Assembly (NCBI GenBank): GCA_018672815.1
Contig: JABHDX010000154.1
Span: forward strand, 1-37,888
DNA: 37,888 nt
From: Gammaproteobacteria bacterium
Lineage (GTDB): Bacteria > Pseudomonadota > Gammaproteobacteria > UBA11654
Direction of reading: 5' to 3'
The translations under genes and the position numbers were made by a program. Under the pieces are notes generated by a model that worked only from the letters and a program-made list of their open reading frames with translations, was not told the DNA's origin and made no database searches. This document shows, in pieces, positions 26,773 to 35,626 of the stretch; within the stretch, counting starts at the first letter, position 1; every line of letters starts with the position of its first letter.

Positions 26773-28041
26773 ATGTTTCATTTATTACCAACAGATCCTA
26801 ATAAATATAGGTGGATTATCTTACCTATATGCTTCCTATTAATAGCAATAACTAATGGACTTACACTTGGAGGTCTTCCTGTTTTTGATGAAAAAATAAT
26901 GCAATCACTCAAAGAAATATCCGGCGAAGATATTTTAGTCGGTGACCTAAAAATTAAAAGCGGAATTACTTTATGGTCTGCAGGTGTCTTCGGAATTTTC
27001 TCAGGAATTATTGCTGATAAATTTGGTGTGAAAAAGCTGATGATTATTGGACTTCTTATTCTATCAGGATGTTTCTGGCAATATGGGAAAGCGGATTCAC
27101 TAATGGATATGTATATCATCCATGCTTTCATGGGATTAGTTCTATGTGTCTCAGGAATGATAGTTAATGTCATACTGATTTCAAGATGGTTCAGTAATAA
27201 TCGTGGATTAGCGATCGGAATACTTCTAGCAGGAACTAGTGTTGGTAATGGTACCTTTCCCCAAATAAATACAATTCTATTGTCTATGGGCGATTGGCGA
27301 GAAGTCATGTCTTGGCTTAGTATGGTTCCTCTAGCATTAATACCTTTATTATTAATGCTTGTTAAAGATGGCCCTGAAGACCTAGCTGATTCAAAAATTA
27401 AAGAAGAAGCATTAAAAAATGATGCTAAACCTTTAACTGGCTTTACTCTTACCCAAGCATTAAAAAATAGGAATTTTTGGTTTCTATCATTGATGGCTTT
27501 TTGTACTTTTTATTCAATCTTAGCTATGGCAGATCATGTCTTTCTTCTATTAAGAAATGAAAATTATCCTGCACAAGTTTCTGCTACAGGTGTTTCATTA
27601 ATCTTTTTTGGTGGTTTTGTTGGTAAGTTTTTCAGTGGTAAATTGGCTGAAATGATAGGAAGAAAAGCAGTACTTCTTTCAGGAGTTGGAATCATGCTCA
27701 TTGGTTCTATTTTAATAGTGCTTGCAATATTCTACAAAGATCCAATTCTTGTTTGGGGTGGGTTGGCATTATATGGAACAGGGTGGGGTGGCTTATACAC
27801 ACTGATTCAATTATTGACAGCAGATTTATTTGGCTTATTGTCTCTTGGTAAAATAATGGGAGTTATAAACATATTAGATACTCTTGGTGGAGGATTGGGT
27901 CCTGTAATGACTGGCTATCTTTATGATCTTACACAAAGCTACCTAGTTCCATTTTCAGTGATCACTTGCTTACTTATTGTAGCTTTTATTTCATCTTCAC
28001 TTCTACAAATCGATGATAAACAAATAGAAGCCAATCGATAG
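26773..28041 (+). CDS. MFS transporter, monocarboxylate-porter-like (first of two)
   Basis: This 422-residue carrier has twelve predicted helices and a central hydrophilic loop (about 195-225). The motifs SGIIADKFGVKKLMIIG (motif A) and NVILISRWFSNNRGLAIGILLAG resemble the monocarboxylate-porter/oxalate-formate-antiporter branch. AAAGGAAA lies ten bases upstream of the ATG. It faces away from the VOC/LLM pair and is followed 9 bases later by a paralogue, so the two are probably one unit. The substrate is likely an organic anion, which is an inference from the branch. Confidence 0.9.
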   Translation: MFHLLPTDPNKYRWIILPICFLLIAITNGLTLGGLPVFDEKIMQSLKEISGEDILVGDLKIKSGITLWSAGVFGIFSGIIADKFGVKKLMIIGLLILSGCFWQYGKADSLMDMYIIHAFMGLVLCVSGMIVNVILISRWFSNNRGLAIGILLAGTSVGNGTFPQINTILLSMGDWREVMSWLSMVPLALIPLLLMLVKDGPEDLADSKIKEEALKNDAKPLTGFTLTQALKNRNFWFLSLMAFCTFYSILAMADHVFLLLRNENYPAQVSATGVSLIFFGGFVGKFFSGKLAEMIGRKAVLLSGVGIMLIGSILIVLAIFYKDPILVWGGLALYGTGWGGLYTLIQLLTADLFGLLSLGKIMGVINILDTLGGGLGPVMTGYLYDLTQSYLVPFSVITCLLIVAFISSSLLQIDDKQIEANR

Positions 28042-28050
28042 CATAAAAGA

Positions 28051-29322
28051 GTGCCCATTAATGAACTAAAATTAAATTCATCTTATCGATGGGTCATTCT
28101 TTCAATCTCACTCATGCTGATGATCATTGTTAATGGTATGACCTTTGGTGGCCCAACTGTATTTGATGACATTATTTTAAATACATTAACCAATTCAGAT
28201 GGCGAATCAATTTCTAGAGGAGAATTAAAGTTTAGAGAAACTATAATGATATGGTCGGCTGCTTGTTTCGGTTTCCTAACTGGTATCTTCGCTGATAAAT
28301 ATGGTGTAAAACCTATAATTACAATCGGCTTGATTGTATTAAGTTATGCTACTTTCTCTTATTCTAAAATTAATTCCCTTAATGATATTTATTTTATTTA
28401 CCTAAGTTTTGGGCCATGTCTCATTTTTGTAGGATCCTTGGTTAATGTCATATTAATTTCAAGATGGTTCTCCAAGAATAGAGCTCTAGGATTAGGTATT
28501 ATGGCTGCTGGATCGAGTATTGGATCTGCAGTTTTAACACCTGTATATGCCTGGATGTTAAATTTCATGGAATGGAGAACCATACTGATGTGGAATTCTA
28601 TAATTCCATTAATGATGATGATTATTGTAATTTTTTTACTTCAAGAAATGCCCAATAAAAAAACAACAAACCCTGGGGAAAACAATATAAATAAAGAAAT
28701 ACTAACTGGTGTTACTTTTACAGAAGCACTAAAAAATAAAAATCTATGGTTTTTAATATTAATGGCTATGTGTATTTTCTATGCAATCATGGGAATGACA
28801 ACCAATGCATTTTTATTTCTTAAAGATTCAGGATTTAATACACAAGTTGCTTCAATTAGTGCGACGCTACTTTTTTTAGGTAGCTTAATTGGTAAAATTA
28901 GTTGTGGCTTCTTTGCCGAAGATTTCGGTAGAAAAAGAGTACTACTTTCATACTTTATATTCCTAATTTTGGGCTCCACTCTACTAACCTTATCGGTATC
29001 CAATAATAACTCCTATTTTATTTGGTTTGGACTTGGGTCATTTGGATTAGGATTTGGAGGAATTTATACTTTGAAACAACTACTTTCTGCTGACCTATTT
29101 GGGTTAAAATCACTTGGTAAAATAACAGGAATTATAAACTTAACTGATACAATTGGTGCTGGTCTTGGACCTGTTCTAACAGGAATATTTTTTGATCGCA
29201 CAGGGAGCTATGAATTATCATTCTTAGTGATTTTATTGGTAATTATAATTTCAATGATATTTGCAAGCTTTTTAAAGATTAACGACATAGAAATAGAAAA
29301 AAGAAAATTGAGTCAAATTTAA
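28051..29322 (+). CDS. MFS transporter, monocarboxylate-porter-like (tandem paralogue)
   Basis: This 423-residue carrier is colinear with the previous protein along its whole length: YRWVIL, NGMTFGGPTVFDD, RGELKFRETIMIWSA, GIFADKYGVKPIITIG and NVILISRWFSKNRALGLG all line up. The GTG at 28051 is taken as start because it gives the same N-terminal length as the paralogue; only a weak AAAAGA precedes it and the ATG at 28061 is out of frame. Tandem duplication followed by divergence is the simplest origin. The two may carry different substrates or run in opposite directions. Confidence 0.88.
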   Translation: MPINELKLNSSYRWVILSISLMLMIIVNGMTFGGPTVFDDIILNTLTNSDGESISRGELKFRETIMIWSAACFGFLTGIFADKYGVKPIITIGLIVLSYATFSYSKINSLNDIYFIYLSFGPCLIFVGSLVNVILISRWFSKNRALGLGIMAAGSSIGSAVLTPVYAWMLNFMEWRTILMWNSIIPLMMMIIVIFLLQEMPNKKTTNPGENNINKEILTGVTFTEALKNKNLWFLILMAMCIFYAIMGMTTNAFLFLKDSGFNTQVASISATLLFLGSLIGKISCGFFAEDFGRKRVLLSYFIFLILGSTLLTLSVSNNNSYFIWFGLGSFGLGFGGIYTLKQLLSADLFGLKSLGKITGIINLTDTIGAGLGPVLTGIFFDRTGSYELSFLVILLVIIISMIFASFLKINDIEIEKRKLSQI

Positions 29323-29345
29323 AAATCAGAGGGTATAATTTGTAT

Positions 29346-30104
29346 ATGAATCAAGAAAAAGAAAACCTTAGAAATGAGATTTCACTTATTACTGGTGCAA
29401 CGAGAGGTATTGGGGCAAGTATTGCAGATTTATTTGGAAAACAAGGCAGTACGATTATTGGAACTGCAACATCAAAAGAAGGGGCTGATGAGATCACAAA
29501 ACGATTGCTAGATTTAAATATTGATGGGTTTGGAATTGTATTAGATGTTTCTAAATCATCACAAATTTCTGAAACTCTTAAAAAACTAAAAAAAGATGAA
29601 TTAATGCCTTCAATACTAGTTAATAATGCAGGAATCAGTCTTGAAAGCTTAATGATGAGAATAAAAGATGATGATTGGAATAGAGTAATACAAACAAATC
29701 TATCATCCGTATTTTATCTAAGCAAAGGAGTAATTCCATCTATGCTTAAGAATAGGTATGGAAAAATAATTAATATTGGTTCGGTAATTGGCAGTATAGG
29801 CGCTTTAGGAAATGCACATTATAGTGCTTCTAAATCAGGCTTAATTGGGTTAACAAAATCGTTAGCAAGAGAAGTAGGTTCAAGAGGTATTAATGTTAAT
29901 GCTATTGCTCCTGGTTATATATCAACGGATATGACTAAAGGCATGAGTGATGAACTGAATAAATCGATGTTAAATGAAATACCTTTAAAGCGATTTGGAA
30001 AACCTGAAGATATTGCTAAAGCATCACTATATTTAGCATCTTCAGCAGGTTCATACATTACAGGCCAAACACTTCATGTTAATGGCGGTATGCATATGGT
30101 ATAA
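29346..30104 (+). CDS. fabG: 3-oxoacyl-ACP reductase FabG
   Basis: This 252-residue SDR performs the first reduction step of fatty-acid elongation using NADPH. It has the TGATRGIG cofactor loop near 16-23, LVNNAGIS, the catalytic S146 and HYSASK with Y159 and K163, and ends IAPGYISTDM then GQTLHVNGGM, as in typical FabG. The ATG at 29346 gives a standard N-terminus; an in-frame TTG at 29340 has better spacing to GAGGG and would add two residues. It is followed by acpP after 73 bases, as in most gammaproteobacteria, which supports the housekeeping role over a catabolic SDR. Confidence 0.93.
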   Translation: MNQEKENLRNEISLITGATRGIGASIADLFGKQGSTIIGTATSKEGADEITKRLLDLNIDGFGIVLDVSKSSQISETLKKLKKDELMPSILVNNAGISLESLMMRIKDDDWNRVIQTNLSSVFYLSKGVIPSMLKNRYGKIINIGSVIGSIGALGNAHYSASKSGLIGLTKSLAREVGSRGINVNAIAPGYISTDMTKGMSDELNKSMLNEIPLKRFGKPEDIAKASLYLASSAGSYITGQTLHVNGGMHMV

Positions 30105-30165
30105 AATTGCATAAAATAACTTGAGAAAAGAAAAAATTACAATAGAATACACACATCATTTATTT

Positions 30166-30170
30166 AGGGG
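30166..30170 (+). promoter_or_regulatory. Ribosome binding site fixing the acpP start
   Basis: AGGGG lies seven bases before the ATG at 30178. An in-frame TTG at 30121 would add 19 residues unlike any ACP, so the later start is preferred. Confidence 0.75.
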
Positions 30171-30177
30171 TATCCAA

Positions 30178-30411
30178 ATGAGCGTTGAAGAAAGAGTAAA
30201 AGGCTTAGTTGCAGAGCAACTTAGTGTTGATGCGAGTGAAATTAAAAATGAATCTAGTTTTATTGATGACCTAGGAGCTGATTCACTCGATACTGTTGAG
30301 TTGGTTATGGCACTTGAAGAAGAATTTGATATGGAAATATCCGATGAACATGCAGAAAACATACTTACAGTTCAAACAGCGATAGATTACATTAATAAAA
30401 ACTCTGGTTAA
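30178..30411 (+). CDS. acpP: Acyl carrier protein
   Basis: This 77-residue acidic helical protein carries growing acyl chains on 4'-phosphopantetheine. The attachment site is S36 in [20 protein letters not shown], shown in part as [10 protein letters not shown], the standard ACP signature. The start [15 protein letters not shown] and the end IDYINKN are typical. Length equals the usual 77-78. It follows fabG as in other gammaproteobacteria, but fabF, which normally comes next, is not here; a terminator follows instead. Confidence 0.97.
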   Translation: MSVEERVKGLVAEQLSVDASEIKNESSFIDDLGADSLDTVELVMALEEEFDMEISDEHAENILTVQTAIDYINKNSG

Positions 30412-30457
30412 ATAATTATAAGTCTCTCCAACTAAAACTGATAATAAAAAAGTTTAT

Positions 30458-30493
30458 AAAAAAAGAATCTACTAAAACAGATTCTTTTTTTTT
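30458..30493 (+). terminator. Rho-independent terminator after acpP
   Basis: AGAATCT and AGATTCT pair around an ACTAAAAC loop, extended by A tract against T tract and followed by a run of nine T. It separates fabG-acpP from tmk-holB in the transcript. Confidence 0.75.
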
Positions 30494-30581
30494 ATGGATC
30501 TTATAAACGATTTTTTCTTCTGAATCAGGTTAATTCATGCATAATAATAACCTTAATAATACTCTATAAGCTAATAAAAAC

Positions 30582-31208
30582 ATGCCTGGTTTATTTATAA
30601 CAATTGAAGGAATTGAATGTGTAGGAAAATCTACCAATGCTAAATTTATTTCTGACTACTTAGAAAAGAAAAAAATCAAATCACACATAACAAGGGAACC
30701 GGGCGGCACCAAGGTAGCAGAGAAAATAAGGAATATACTGCTTTATGAAAAACAAGAAGTAATCTCTCCAATGGGAGAATTAATGCTGTTATTCGCAGCA
30801 AGAGATTCTCACATCAATGAGATTATTAAACCAAAACTTTCGAATGGATTTTGGGTTATATGCGATAGATTCACTGATGCAAGTTTTGCATATCAGGGCC
30901 ATGGCAGAGGACTTGGTTTTGATGTGGTCAACTCATTCAAAGAACTAGTACAAAAAGATTTTGAACCTGATCTCACACTTCTTCTTGATGCTCCTGTACA
31001 TGTCATTAAATCCAGAAGAAAACTTAATCCAAATGATCGTTTTGAATCAGAAAAGGATATTTTTTTTAAAAAAATTAGAACTGGTTATTTGGAAATTGCT
31101 GAGAATAATAAAGAAAGAATAAAGGTAATAGATGCCTCAAGATCCATTAAGCTTGTTCAGACAGATATTAAACGACATCTTGATAGTCTTATAAAGTCAT
31201 GCAAATAG
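30582..31208 (+). CDS. tmk: Thymidylate kinase
   Basis: This 208-residue kinase converts dTMP to dTDP with ATP for DNA synthesis. The P-loop GIECVGKST is at 10-18, the substrate motif TREPGGT follows near 38-44, DRFTDASFAYQG near 92-103 gives the DR-x-AYQG signature, and GHGRG the lid. No clear ribosome site precedes the ATG at 30582. The 3' end overlaps the start of holB by ten bases, the common tmk-holB coupling. Confidence 0.96.
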   Translation: MPGLFITIEGIECVGKSTNAKFISDYLEKKKIKSHITREPGGTKVAEKIRNILLYEKQEVISPMGELMLLFAARDSHINEIIKPKLSNGFWVICDRFTDASFAYQGHGRGLGFDVVNSFKELVQKDFEPDLTLLLDAPVHVIKSRRKLNPNDRFESEKDIFFKKIRTGYLEIAENNKERIKVIDASRSIKLVQTDIKRHLDSLIKSCK

Positions 31209-32173
31209 AAGACATGAATTGGTTAATGACTTGTTATAATGACTTGTCTGATTCCATCAAAAAACACAATAATTCTCATGCAATACTAATCAGTGGTGAG
31301 GCAGGTATTGGTAGAAAAATACTAGCTCAAAAATTTGCTGAGAATTATTTAAATATTACTCAAGACATTACTGATGACTTGATAAATAATGAGATTAAGG
31401 AACCGCAACATCCAGATTTTAAATTTATAAAGCCTGAAGACGGAAAAAAAAATATTTCCATTGATCAAATAAGACCTACTAAAGCATTTCTTCAATTAAC
31501 AAGCCATCAAGGGATTGGTAAAGTTGCAATTATATGTCCTGCTGAATCTATGACCTATGAAGCTATGAATAGCTTGTTAAAAATTCTAGAAGAACCCTCA
31601 AATGATACTCTGATTATATTGATAACTGAGTCAATAAAAAAATTACCTCAAACTATTGTAAGTAGATCTCAAATACAAAACTTAAGAAATCCTTCGTTAA
31701 AAGAATCAATAAAGTGGCTTAATAAGTATGATGAAAAACCATGGAAAGATATACTCATTACATTTGGTAATCGTCCCATTATAATAGAGAAATTAGGGTT
31801 TGAATATTTTGACTCTAGAATTAAACAGGTTAATGAAGATATTGATTTATTGGTTCTCAAAAAATCCAAACCTTCTCAGATAGCAAATACATGGAAATCA
31901 GAAGAATTGGATATTTATTTAAGCATTCTTTATAAACTAATATCTAATTTAATTAATCAAAATCTTTTAAATATTAAAGAATCCATGCCAACTAGCTTTA
32001 AAAACATACCGCAATCAGACATACATATAGAACAATGTTTTCAATATCTAAATGAAATCGCTACTATGAGGCAATATTTAATAAACGGTAAAGTACTAAA
32101 TTGGGGTCTACAAATTAGTAATTTACTTGTTCCAATTTATTCGGATATGAAAGGATTAATAAAGAATGGCTAA
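31199..32173 (+). CDS. holB: DNA polymerase III delta-prime subunit
   Basis: This 324-residue clamp-loader subunit is recognised by HPDFKFI near residue 74, the ISIDQIRPTKAFLQL segment, and MNSLLKILEEPSND. It also follows tmk. It is reduced compared with E. coli: the Walker A region reads GEAGIGRKIL with no GK[ST], no Cys cluster of a zinc module is present, and the SRC motif is changed to SRS (IVSRSQIQNL). Delta-prime does not need its own ATPase activity, but loss of the zinc module and SRC Cys is notable. A later ATG at 31214 is possible. Confidence 0.9.
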   Translation: MQIEDMNWLMTCYNDLSDSIKKHNNSHAILISGEAGIGRKILAQKFAENYLNITQDITDDLINNEIKEPQHPDFKFIKPEDGKKNISIDQIRPTKAFLQLTSHQGIGKVAIICPAESMTYEAMNSLLKILEEPSNDTLIILITESIKKLPQTIVSRSQIQNLRNPSLKESIKWLNKYDEKPWKDILITFGNRPIIIEKLGFEYFDSRIKQVNEDIDLLVLKKSKPSQIANTWKSEELDIYLSILYKLISNLINQNLLNIKESMPTSFKNIPQSDIHIEQCFQYLNEIATMRQYLINGKVLNWGLQISNLLVPIYSDMKGLIKNG

Positions 32174-33218
32174 AAACACTAAAAATATTGATGCACTAAT
32201 CATTGGTGCAGGGCCCTGTGGCCTCTTCCAAGTGTTTGAGTTGGGACTGTTAGGAATCCACTCTGTTTTAATTGATAGCCTCCCCAATATAGGAGGCCAA
32301 TGCTCTGAACTTTATCCAGATAAACCAATTTATGATATACCAGGAATACCAGTTTGTAGTGGGCAAGAATTAGTTGATAATTTAATGGAACAAATTAAAC
32401 CTTTTAACCCTGATATTTTCATAGGAGAAGAAGTCATCTCTGTTAAGAAAACTGGCGATACCTATTTAGTCAAAACAAGCCTTGATCAGACATTTAATAC
32501 AAAAACTATATTCATAGCAGGGGGCGTAGGATCTTTCCAGCCAAAGAAAATTAAACTTAAAGATATTGAAAAATTCGATGGTCAATGGCTACATTATAAA
32601 GTTAATGATAAATCAGATTTTCTAAATAAGGATATTATTATTCTGGGTGGTGGAGATTCTGCTCTTGACTGGGCTATCGAATTTTCATCAAATACTGAAC
32701 TTCTTGGCTCCAAAGGTTCAGTCACACTTATCCATAGAAGAAATGAATGGAGAGGTGCTATTGCATCAGTCAACAAAGTTAAAGAGTTGGAAAATAATCA
32801 GAAAATAAAAATTATTGAAAATGCCATACTTAGAGGATATGAAGTTAATGCAAAAGAACTAAAAAACATTACTTTATCAATAGATGGGAATGAAGAAGTT
32901 ATTAATGGAAATCAATTGATAGTCTTCTTTGGACTATCCCCCAAATTAGGTCCTATTGCAGAATGGGGTCTTGAAATCAGTAGAAAATCAATTGATGTTA
33001 ATACTGAAACCTATGAGACTAATCTGAGTGGCATATTTGCAATTGGAGATATTGCAAACTATCCAGGAAAAAAGAAATTAATTCTCAGTGGTTTTCATGA
33101 ATCCGCATTAGCTGCTTTTGCTGCAAAAGCTATAATAGAGCCAGGAAAAAAAGTACACCTACAATACACAACAACCAGCCCAAAACTTCAACAACGATTA
33201 GGGATATCTACTAAATAA
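32166..33218 (+). CDS. Ferredoxin--NADP+ reductase, thioredoxin-reductase-like type
   Basis: This 350-residue FAD/NAD(P)H flavoenzyme has ALIIGAGPCGLF (FAD Rossmann), PNIGGQCSELYP, a second Rossmann ILGGGDSALDWA for NADP, and GIFAIGDIANYPGK for FAD closure. It lacks the CxxC redox pair of thioredoxin reductase, which fits the YumC-type ferredoxin/flavodoxin-NADP reductases. The start overlaps holB by eight bases. It could reduce a ferredoxin that feeds the Rieske oxygenase encoded 2.4 kb downstream, but that is only an inference from location. Confidence 0.88.
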   Translation: MAKNTKNIDALIIGAGPCGLFQVFELGLLGIHSVLIDSLPNIGGQCSELYPDKPIYDIPGIPVCSGQELVDNLMEQIKPFNPDIFIGEEVISVKKTGDTYLVKTSLDQTFNTKTIFIAGGVGSFQPKKIKLKDIEKFDGQWLHYKVNDKSDFLNKDIIILGGGDSALDWAIEFSSNTELLGSKGSVTLIHRRNEWRGAIASVNKVKELENNQKIKIIENAILRGYEVNAKELKNITLSIDGNEEVINGNQLIVFFGLSPKLGPIAEWGLEISRKSIDVNTETYETNLSGIFAIGDIANYPGKKKLILSGFHESALAAFAAKAIIEPGKKVHLQYTTTSPKLQQRLGISTK

Positions 33219-33255
33219 CTGTAGTATATTAATCTTCTATAGAGGATAAATAATT

Positions 33256-34317
33256 ATGGGTATAGAGATTACAGGATGGGGTAAATGCACACCTCCATCT
33301 GTTCTTACAAACAAAGATCTTGAAAGTATTCTTGATACTAATGATGAATGGATTGTTTCTAGAACAGGGGTCAAAGAAAGAAGAATAGCTCATACATCTT
33401 TAAGTGATATGGGAACCATTGCAGCTCAACATGCTCTAGCTTCAGCGAATAAGGACCCAAAAGAAATAGATGCTGTGATTATGGCAACTTGCACTCCTGA
33501 GTTTATAATTCCAAGTACTGCTTCTAGAATTCAAAAAAATATTGGTAATAACCAAGCAGCAGCTTTTGATCTTAATTCTGCTTGCACAGGATTTGTCTAT
33601 GGCCTCAGTACTGCTTATGCATTAATTAAAAGCGGTATTATGAAGAACATACTTCTTATTGGCGGAGAAAAAGTTAGTTTCTTTCTCGATTGGAATGAAA
33701 GAGATACTGCGGTACTTTTTGGAGATGGTGCTGGTGCTGTAGTCATTGAATCTGTGGAATCTGATTCAAAGATCTACTCATCAAAATTGAGTTGCGATCC
33801 CTTTCAAGGTGAGGCATTAATGCTTAATAATTTTGGATCCAGTATGGATTTTTTTGACCCTGCTAGCCATGGTTATTTTTTTGATATCCGTTTTGAAGGA
33901 CAAGAGATTTTTAAAAATGCCGTAAAGACTATGGCAAAACTTGCTACTGAAACTCTAGAGGAAGCTAATCTAACCATTGATGATATAGACCTATGTATTC
34001 CCCATCAAGCCAATCTGAGAATACTAGAAGCCACTGCAAAACGATGTAAATTACCAATGGATAAAGTAATGATTAACCTTGATAAATATGGAAATACATC
34101 TGCAGGATCGATACCAATTGCTCTGACTGAAGCAATGGAAGAAAATAAAATAAAACCCAATTCAAAAATTCTTTTCTTAGCATTTGGTGGAGGATTAACC
34201 GGTGCTGCTAGCATTATTGATTGGGGATCAAGAGTCAAATCAATTAAAACATCTGATGCTAAACTATCCAAAACTAATAAATCTGCATTAGAACTGATCG
34301 AAGAAATAAAAAATTAA
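33256..34317 (+). CDS. fabH: 3-oxoacyl-ACP synthase III family protein (FabH)
   Basis: This is a thiolase-fold condensing enzyme that starts fatty-acid synthesis by joining an acyl-CoA to malonyl-ACP. The triad is complete: C110 in NSACTGFVYG, H250 in PHQANLRI and N280 in GNTSAGSIPIAL; DWNERDTAVLFGDGAGAVV is also typical. At 353 residues it is longer than the usual 317, with an insertion around 190-212 and a charged C-terminal tail after DWGSR. It lies away from plsX and fabD, so a specialised KAS III cannot be ruled out. AGAGG precedes the ATG. Confidence 0.9.
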   Translation: MGIEITGWGKCTPPSVLTNKDLESILDTNDEWIVSRTGVKERRIAHTSLSDMGTIAAQHALASANKDPKEIDAVIMATCTPEFIIPSTASRIQKNIGNNQAAAFDLNSACTGFVYGLSTAYALIKSGIMKNILLIGGEKVSFFLDWNERDTAVLFGDGAGAVVIESVESDSKIYSSKLSCDPFQGEALMLNNFGSSMDFFDPASHGYFFDIRFEGQEIFKNAVKTMAKLATETLEEANLTIDDIDLCIPHQANLRILEATAKRCKLPMDKVMINLDKYGNTSAGSIPIALTEAMEENKIKPNSKILFLAFGGGLTGAASIIDWGSRVKSIKTSDAKLSKTNKSALELIEEIKN

Positions 34318-34365
34318 ATTAAAATTCTTACATGGCTAGTAATGATTTTATAATTATAAGATGGG

Positions 34366-34417
34366 ATCAGGATCATCTTGATTCAAGTTATATATTAGAT
34401 CAATTGATAATCGATTA
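34366..34417. promoter_or_regulatory. Cluster of palindromes upstream of the FAD monooxygenase operon
   Basis: Within 52 bases lie four dyads: ATCAGGAT-C-ATCTTGAT (34366-34382, one mismatch), CTTGATTCAAG (34377-34387), ATCAATTGAT (34399-34408) and TAATCGATTA (34408-34417). They occupy most of the leader of the following operon and could be regulator sites. GAT/TTGA half-sites recur. No regulator gene is in the window. Confidence 0.4.
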
Positions 34418-34437
34418 ATAAACAATAGAATACCTTT

Positions 34438-35625
34438 ATGGAATCATTAGATACAGACATACTAATTATAGGTGGTGGTGTTGCAGGTTCTGCAATGGCC
34501 TGTAGCTTAAAAAATAAAGGTTACAAGGTAATCTTAGTTGAAAAGTCTGACAAGCCTCAAGATACAGCCAGAGGAGACCATATACAGCCATCTGTATGTG
34601 AGATTCTAGAACGATGGAATATACTGAATGACTTTATTAAAGCTGGGGCTAAAAAAAGAGCAGGTTCTCTTTGGTATGATGAGCATGGAAATTTTCTGAT
34701 GGATGCTAATGTCTCAAAACTTGATATACCTCATCCTTACTTTCTCTATCTGAATCATGAAAATATAAGTGAAGTTTTCTTGAATTCAGTATCTTCAGAT
34801 AAAAACTTTCATATCTATAGACCGATACTTCAATGCACTCATATAGAATCTAATGAAAATAGAAGTATATTTAAATTAGTTTTGAAAGATAAAAAAGAAT
34901 ATGAGATATCAACTAAACTTATTGTTGGAGCGGATGGTATAGCCTCAAACATATCAAAAACATTTGATATTGAGAGAGAATCTTTTCGATACGAAAGAGC
35001 ATTAGCAGTTTTATTCTCTAAAGATTATCAGCTTGATGAAGTAAACAACTTAAAAACTTTTTTAACAGATCGTGGAATTGTTACCATGATTCCTAGAGCC
35101 AATGGTGGATGTAAGGTGGGTTTAACTATTGGTAGGGAAGAAGTCAAAGAGTGGAAAAAATTAACCGCAGAGCAATATGGTGAGTTTATAAGTGGTTTAG
35201 TTCCAAGTCTTAAAGATATTACTGTTGAAAATGCTGGTATATATCCACCCACAATGATTAAAGCTAATCAATGGACTAAAAATAATCTCGTGCTAATAGG
35301 AGATGCTTGCCACGGTTTACATCCTGGAAGAAGCCAGGGAATGAATACAACAATAAAATGCATCGATCAATTAATGGAATTTTTACCAAAGCCTGATTCT
35401 TTCGTGATAGATGAGATTAAACAAGCATTATCTGTATATGAAACTCAAGTTCGGCCTGAAATTGAAGACCTTTTGAGAAAAAATCATCAAATTGGACTCT
35501 CAATGGATAATTTTGATCAACAGAGTAAAGTTAATGAAATCAATAAATACATTGAGCTTGAAAAGAATGATGAAGCAGCACATGACTATCGAATGAATTC
35601 AGCTGGTTATGGAATGAATAGTTAA
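34438..35625 (+). CDS. FAD-dependent monooxygenase (PHBH/UbiH fold)
   Basis: This 395-residue flavoprotein has ILIIGGGVAGSAMA near the N-terminus, ARGDHIQPSVCEIL, the GADGIASNI (DG) motif around 162-170, and LIGDACHGLHPGRSQGMNT (GD motif) near 284-302. These are the three signatures of class A hydroxylases that insert one oxygen atom into an aromatic or isoprenoid substrate. It begins the unit with the Rieske gene (1 base between stop and start). Geranylgeranyl-reductase-like or ubiquinone-hydroxylase roles are alternatives, but the neighbours favour catabolism. Confidence 0.88.
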   Translation: MESLDTDILIIGGGVAGSAMACSLKNKGYKVILVEKSDKPQDTARGDHIQPSVCEILERWNILNDFIKAGAKKRAGSLWYDEHGNFLMDANVSKLDIPHPYFLYLNHENISEVFLNSVSSDKNFHIYRPILQCTHIESNENRSIFKLVLKDKKEYEISTKLIVGADGIASNISKTFDIERESFRYERALAVLFSKDYQLDEVNNLKTFLTDRGIVTMIPRANGGCKVGLTIGREEVKEWKKLTAEQYGEFISGLVPSLKDITVENAGIYPPTMIKANQWTKNNLVLIGDACHGLHPGRSQGMNTTIKCIDQLMEFLPKPDSFVIDEIKQALSVYETQVRPEIEDLLRKNHQIGLSMDNFDQQSKVNEINKYIELEKNDEAAHDYRMNSAGYGMNS

Positions 35626-35626
35626 T

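Noticed and set aside
26778..27308. 176-codon minus-strand reading frame.
   Set aside because: It lies wholly inside the first tandem MFS gene on the other strand and lacks any protein-like motif.
34332..34418. 28-codon ORF between fabH and the FAD monooxygenase gene.
   Set aside because: No ribosome site, no recognisable sequence, and it coincides with the palindrome cluster.
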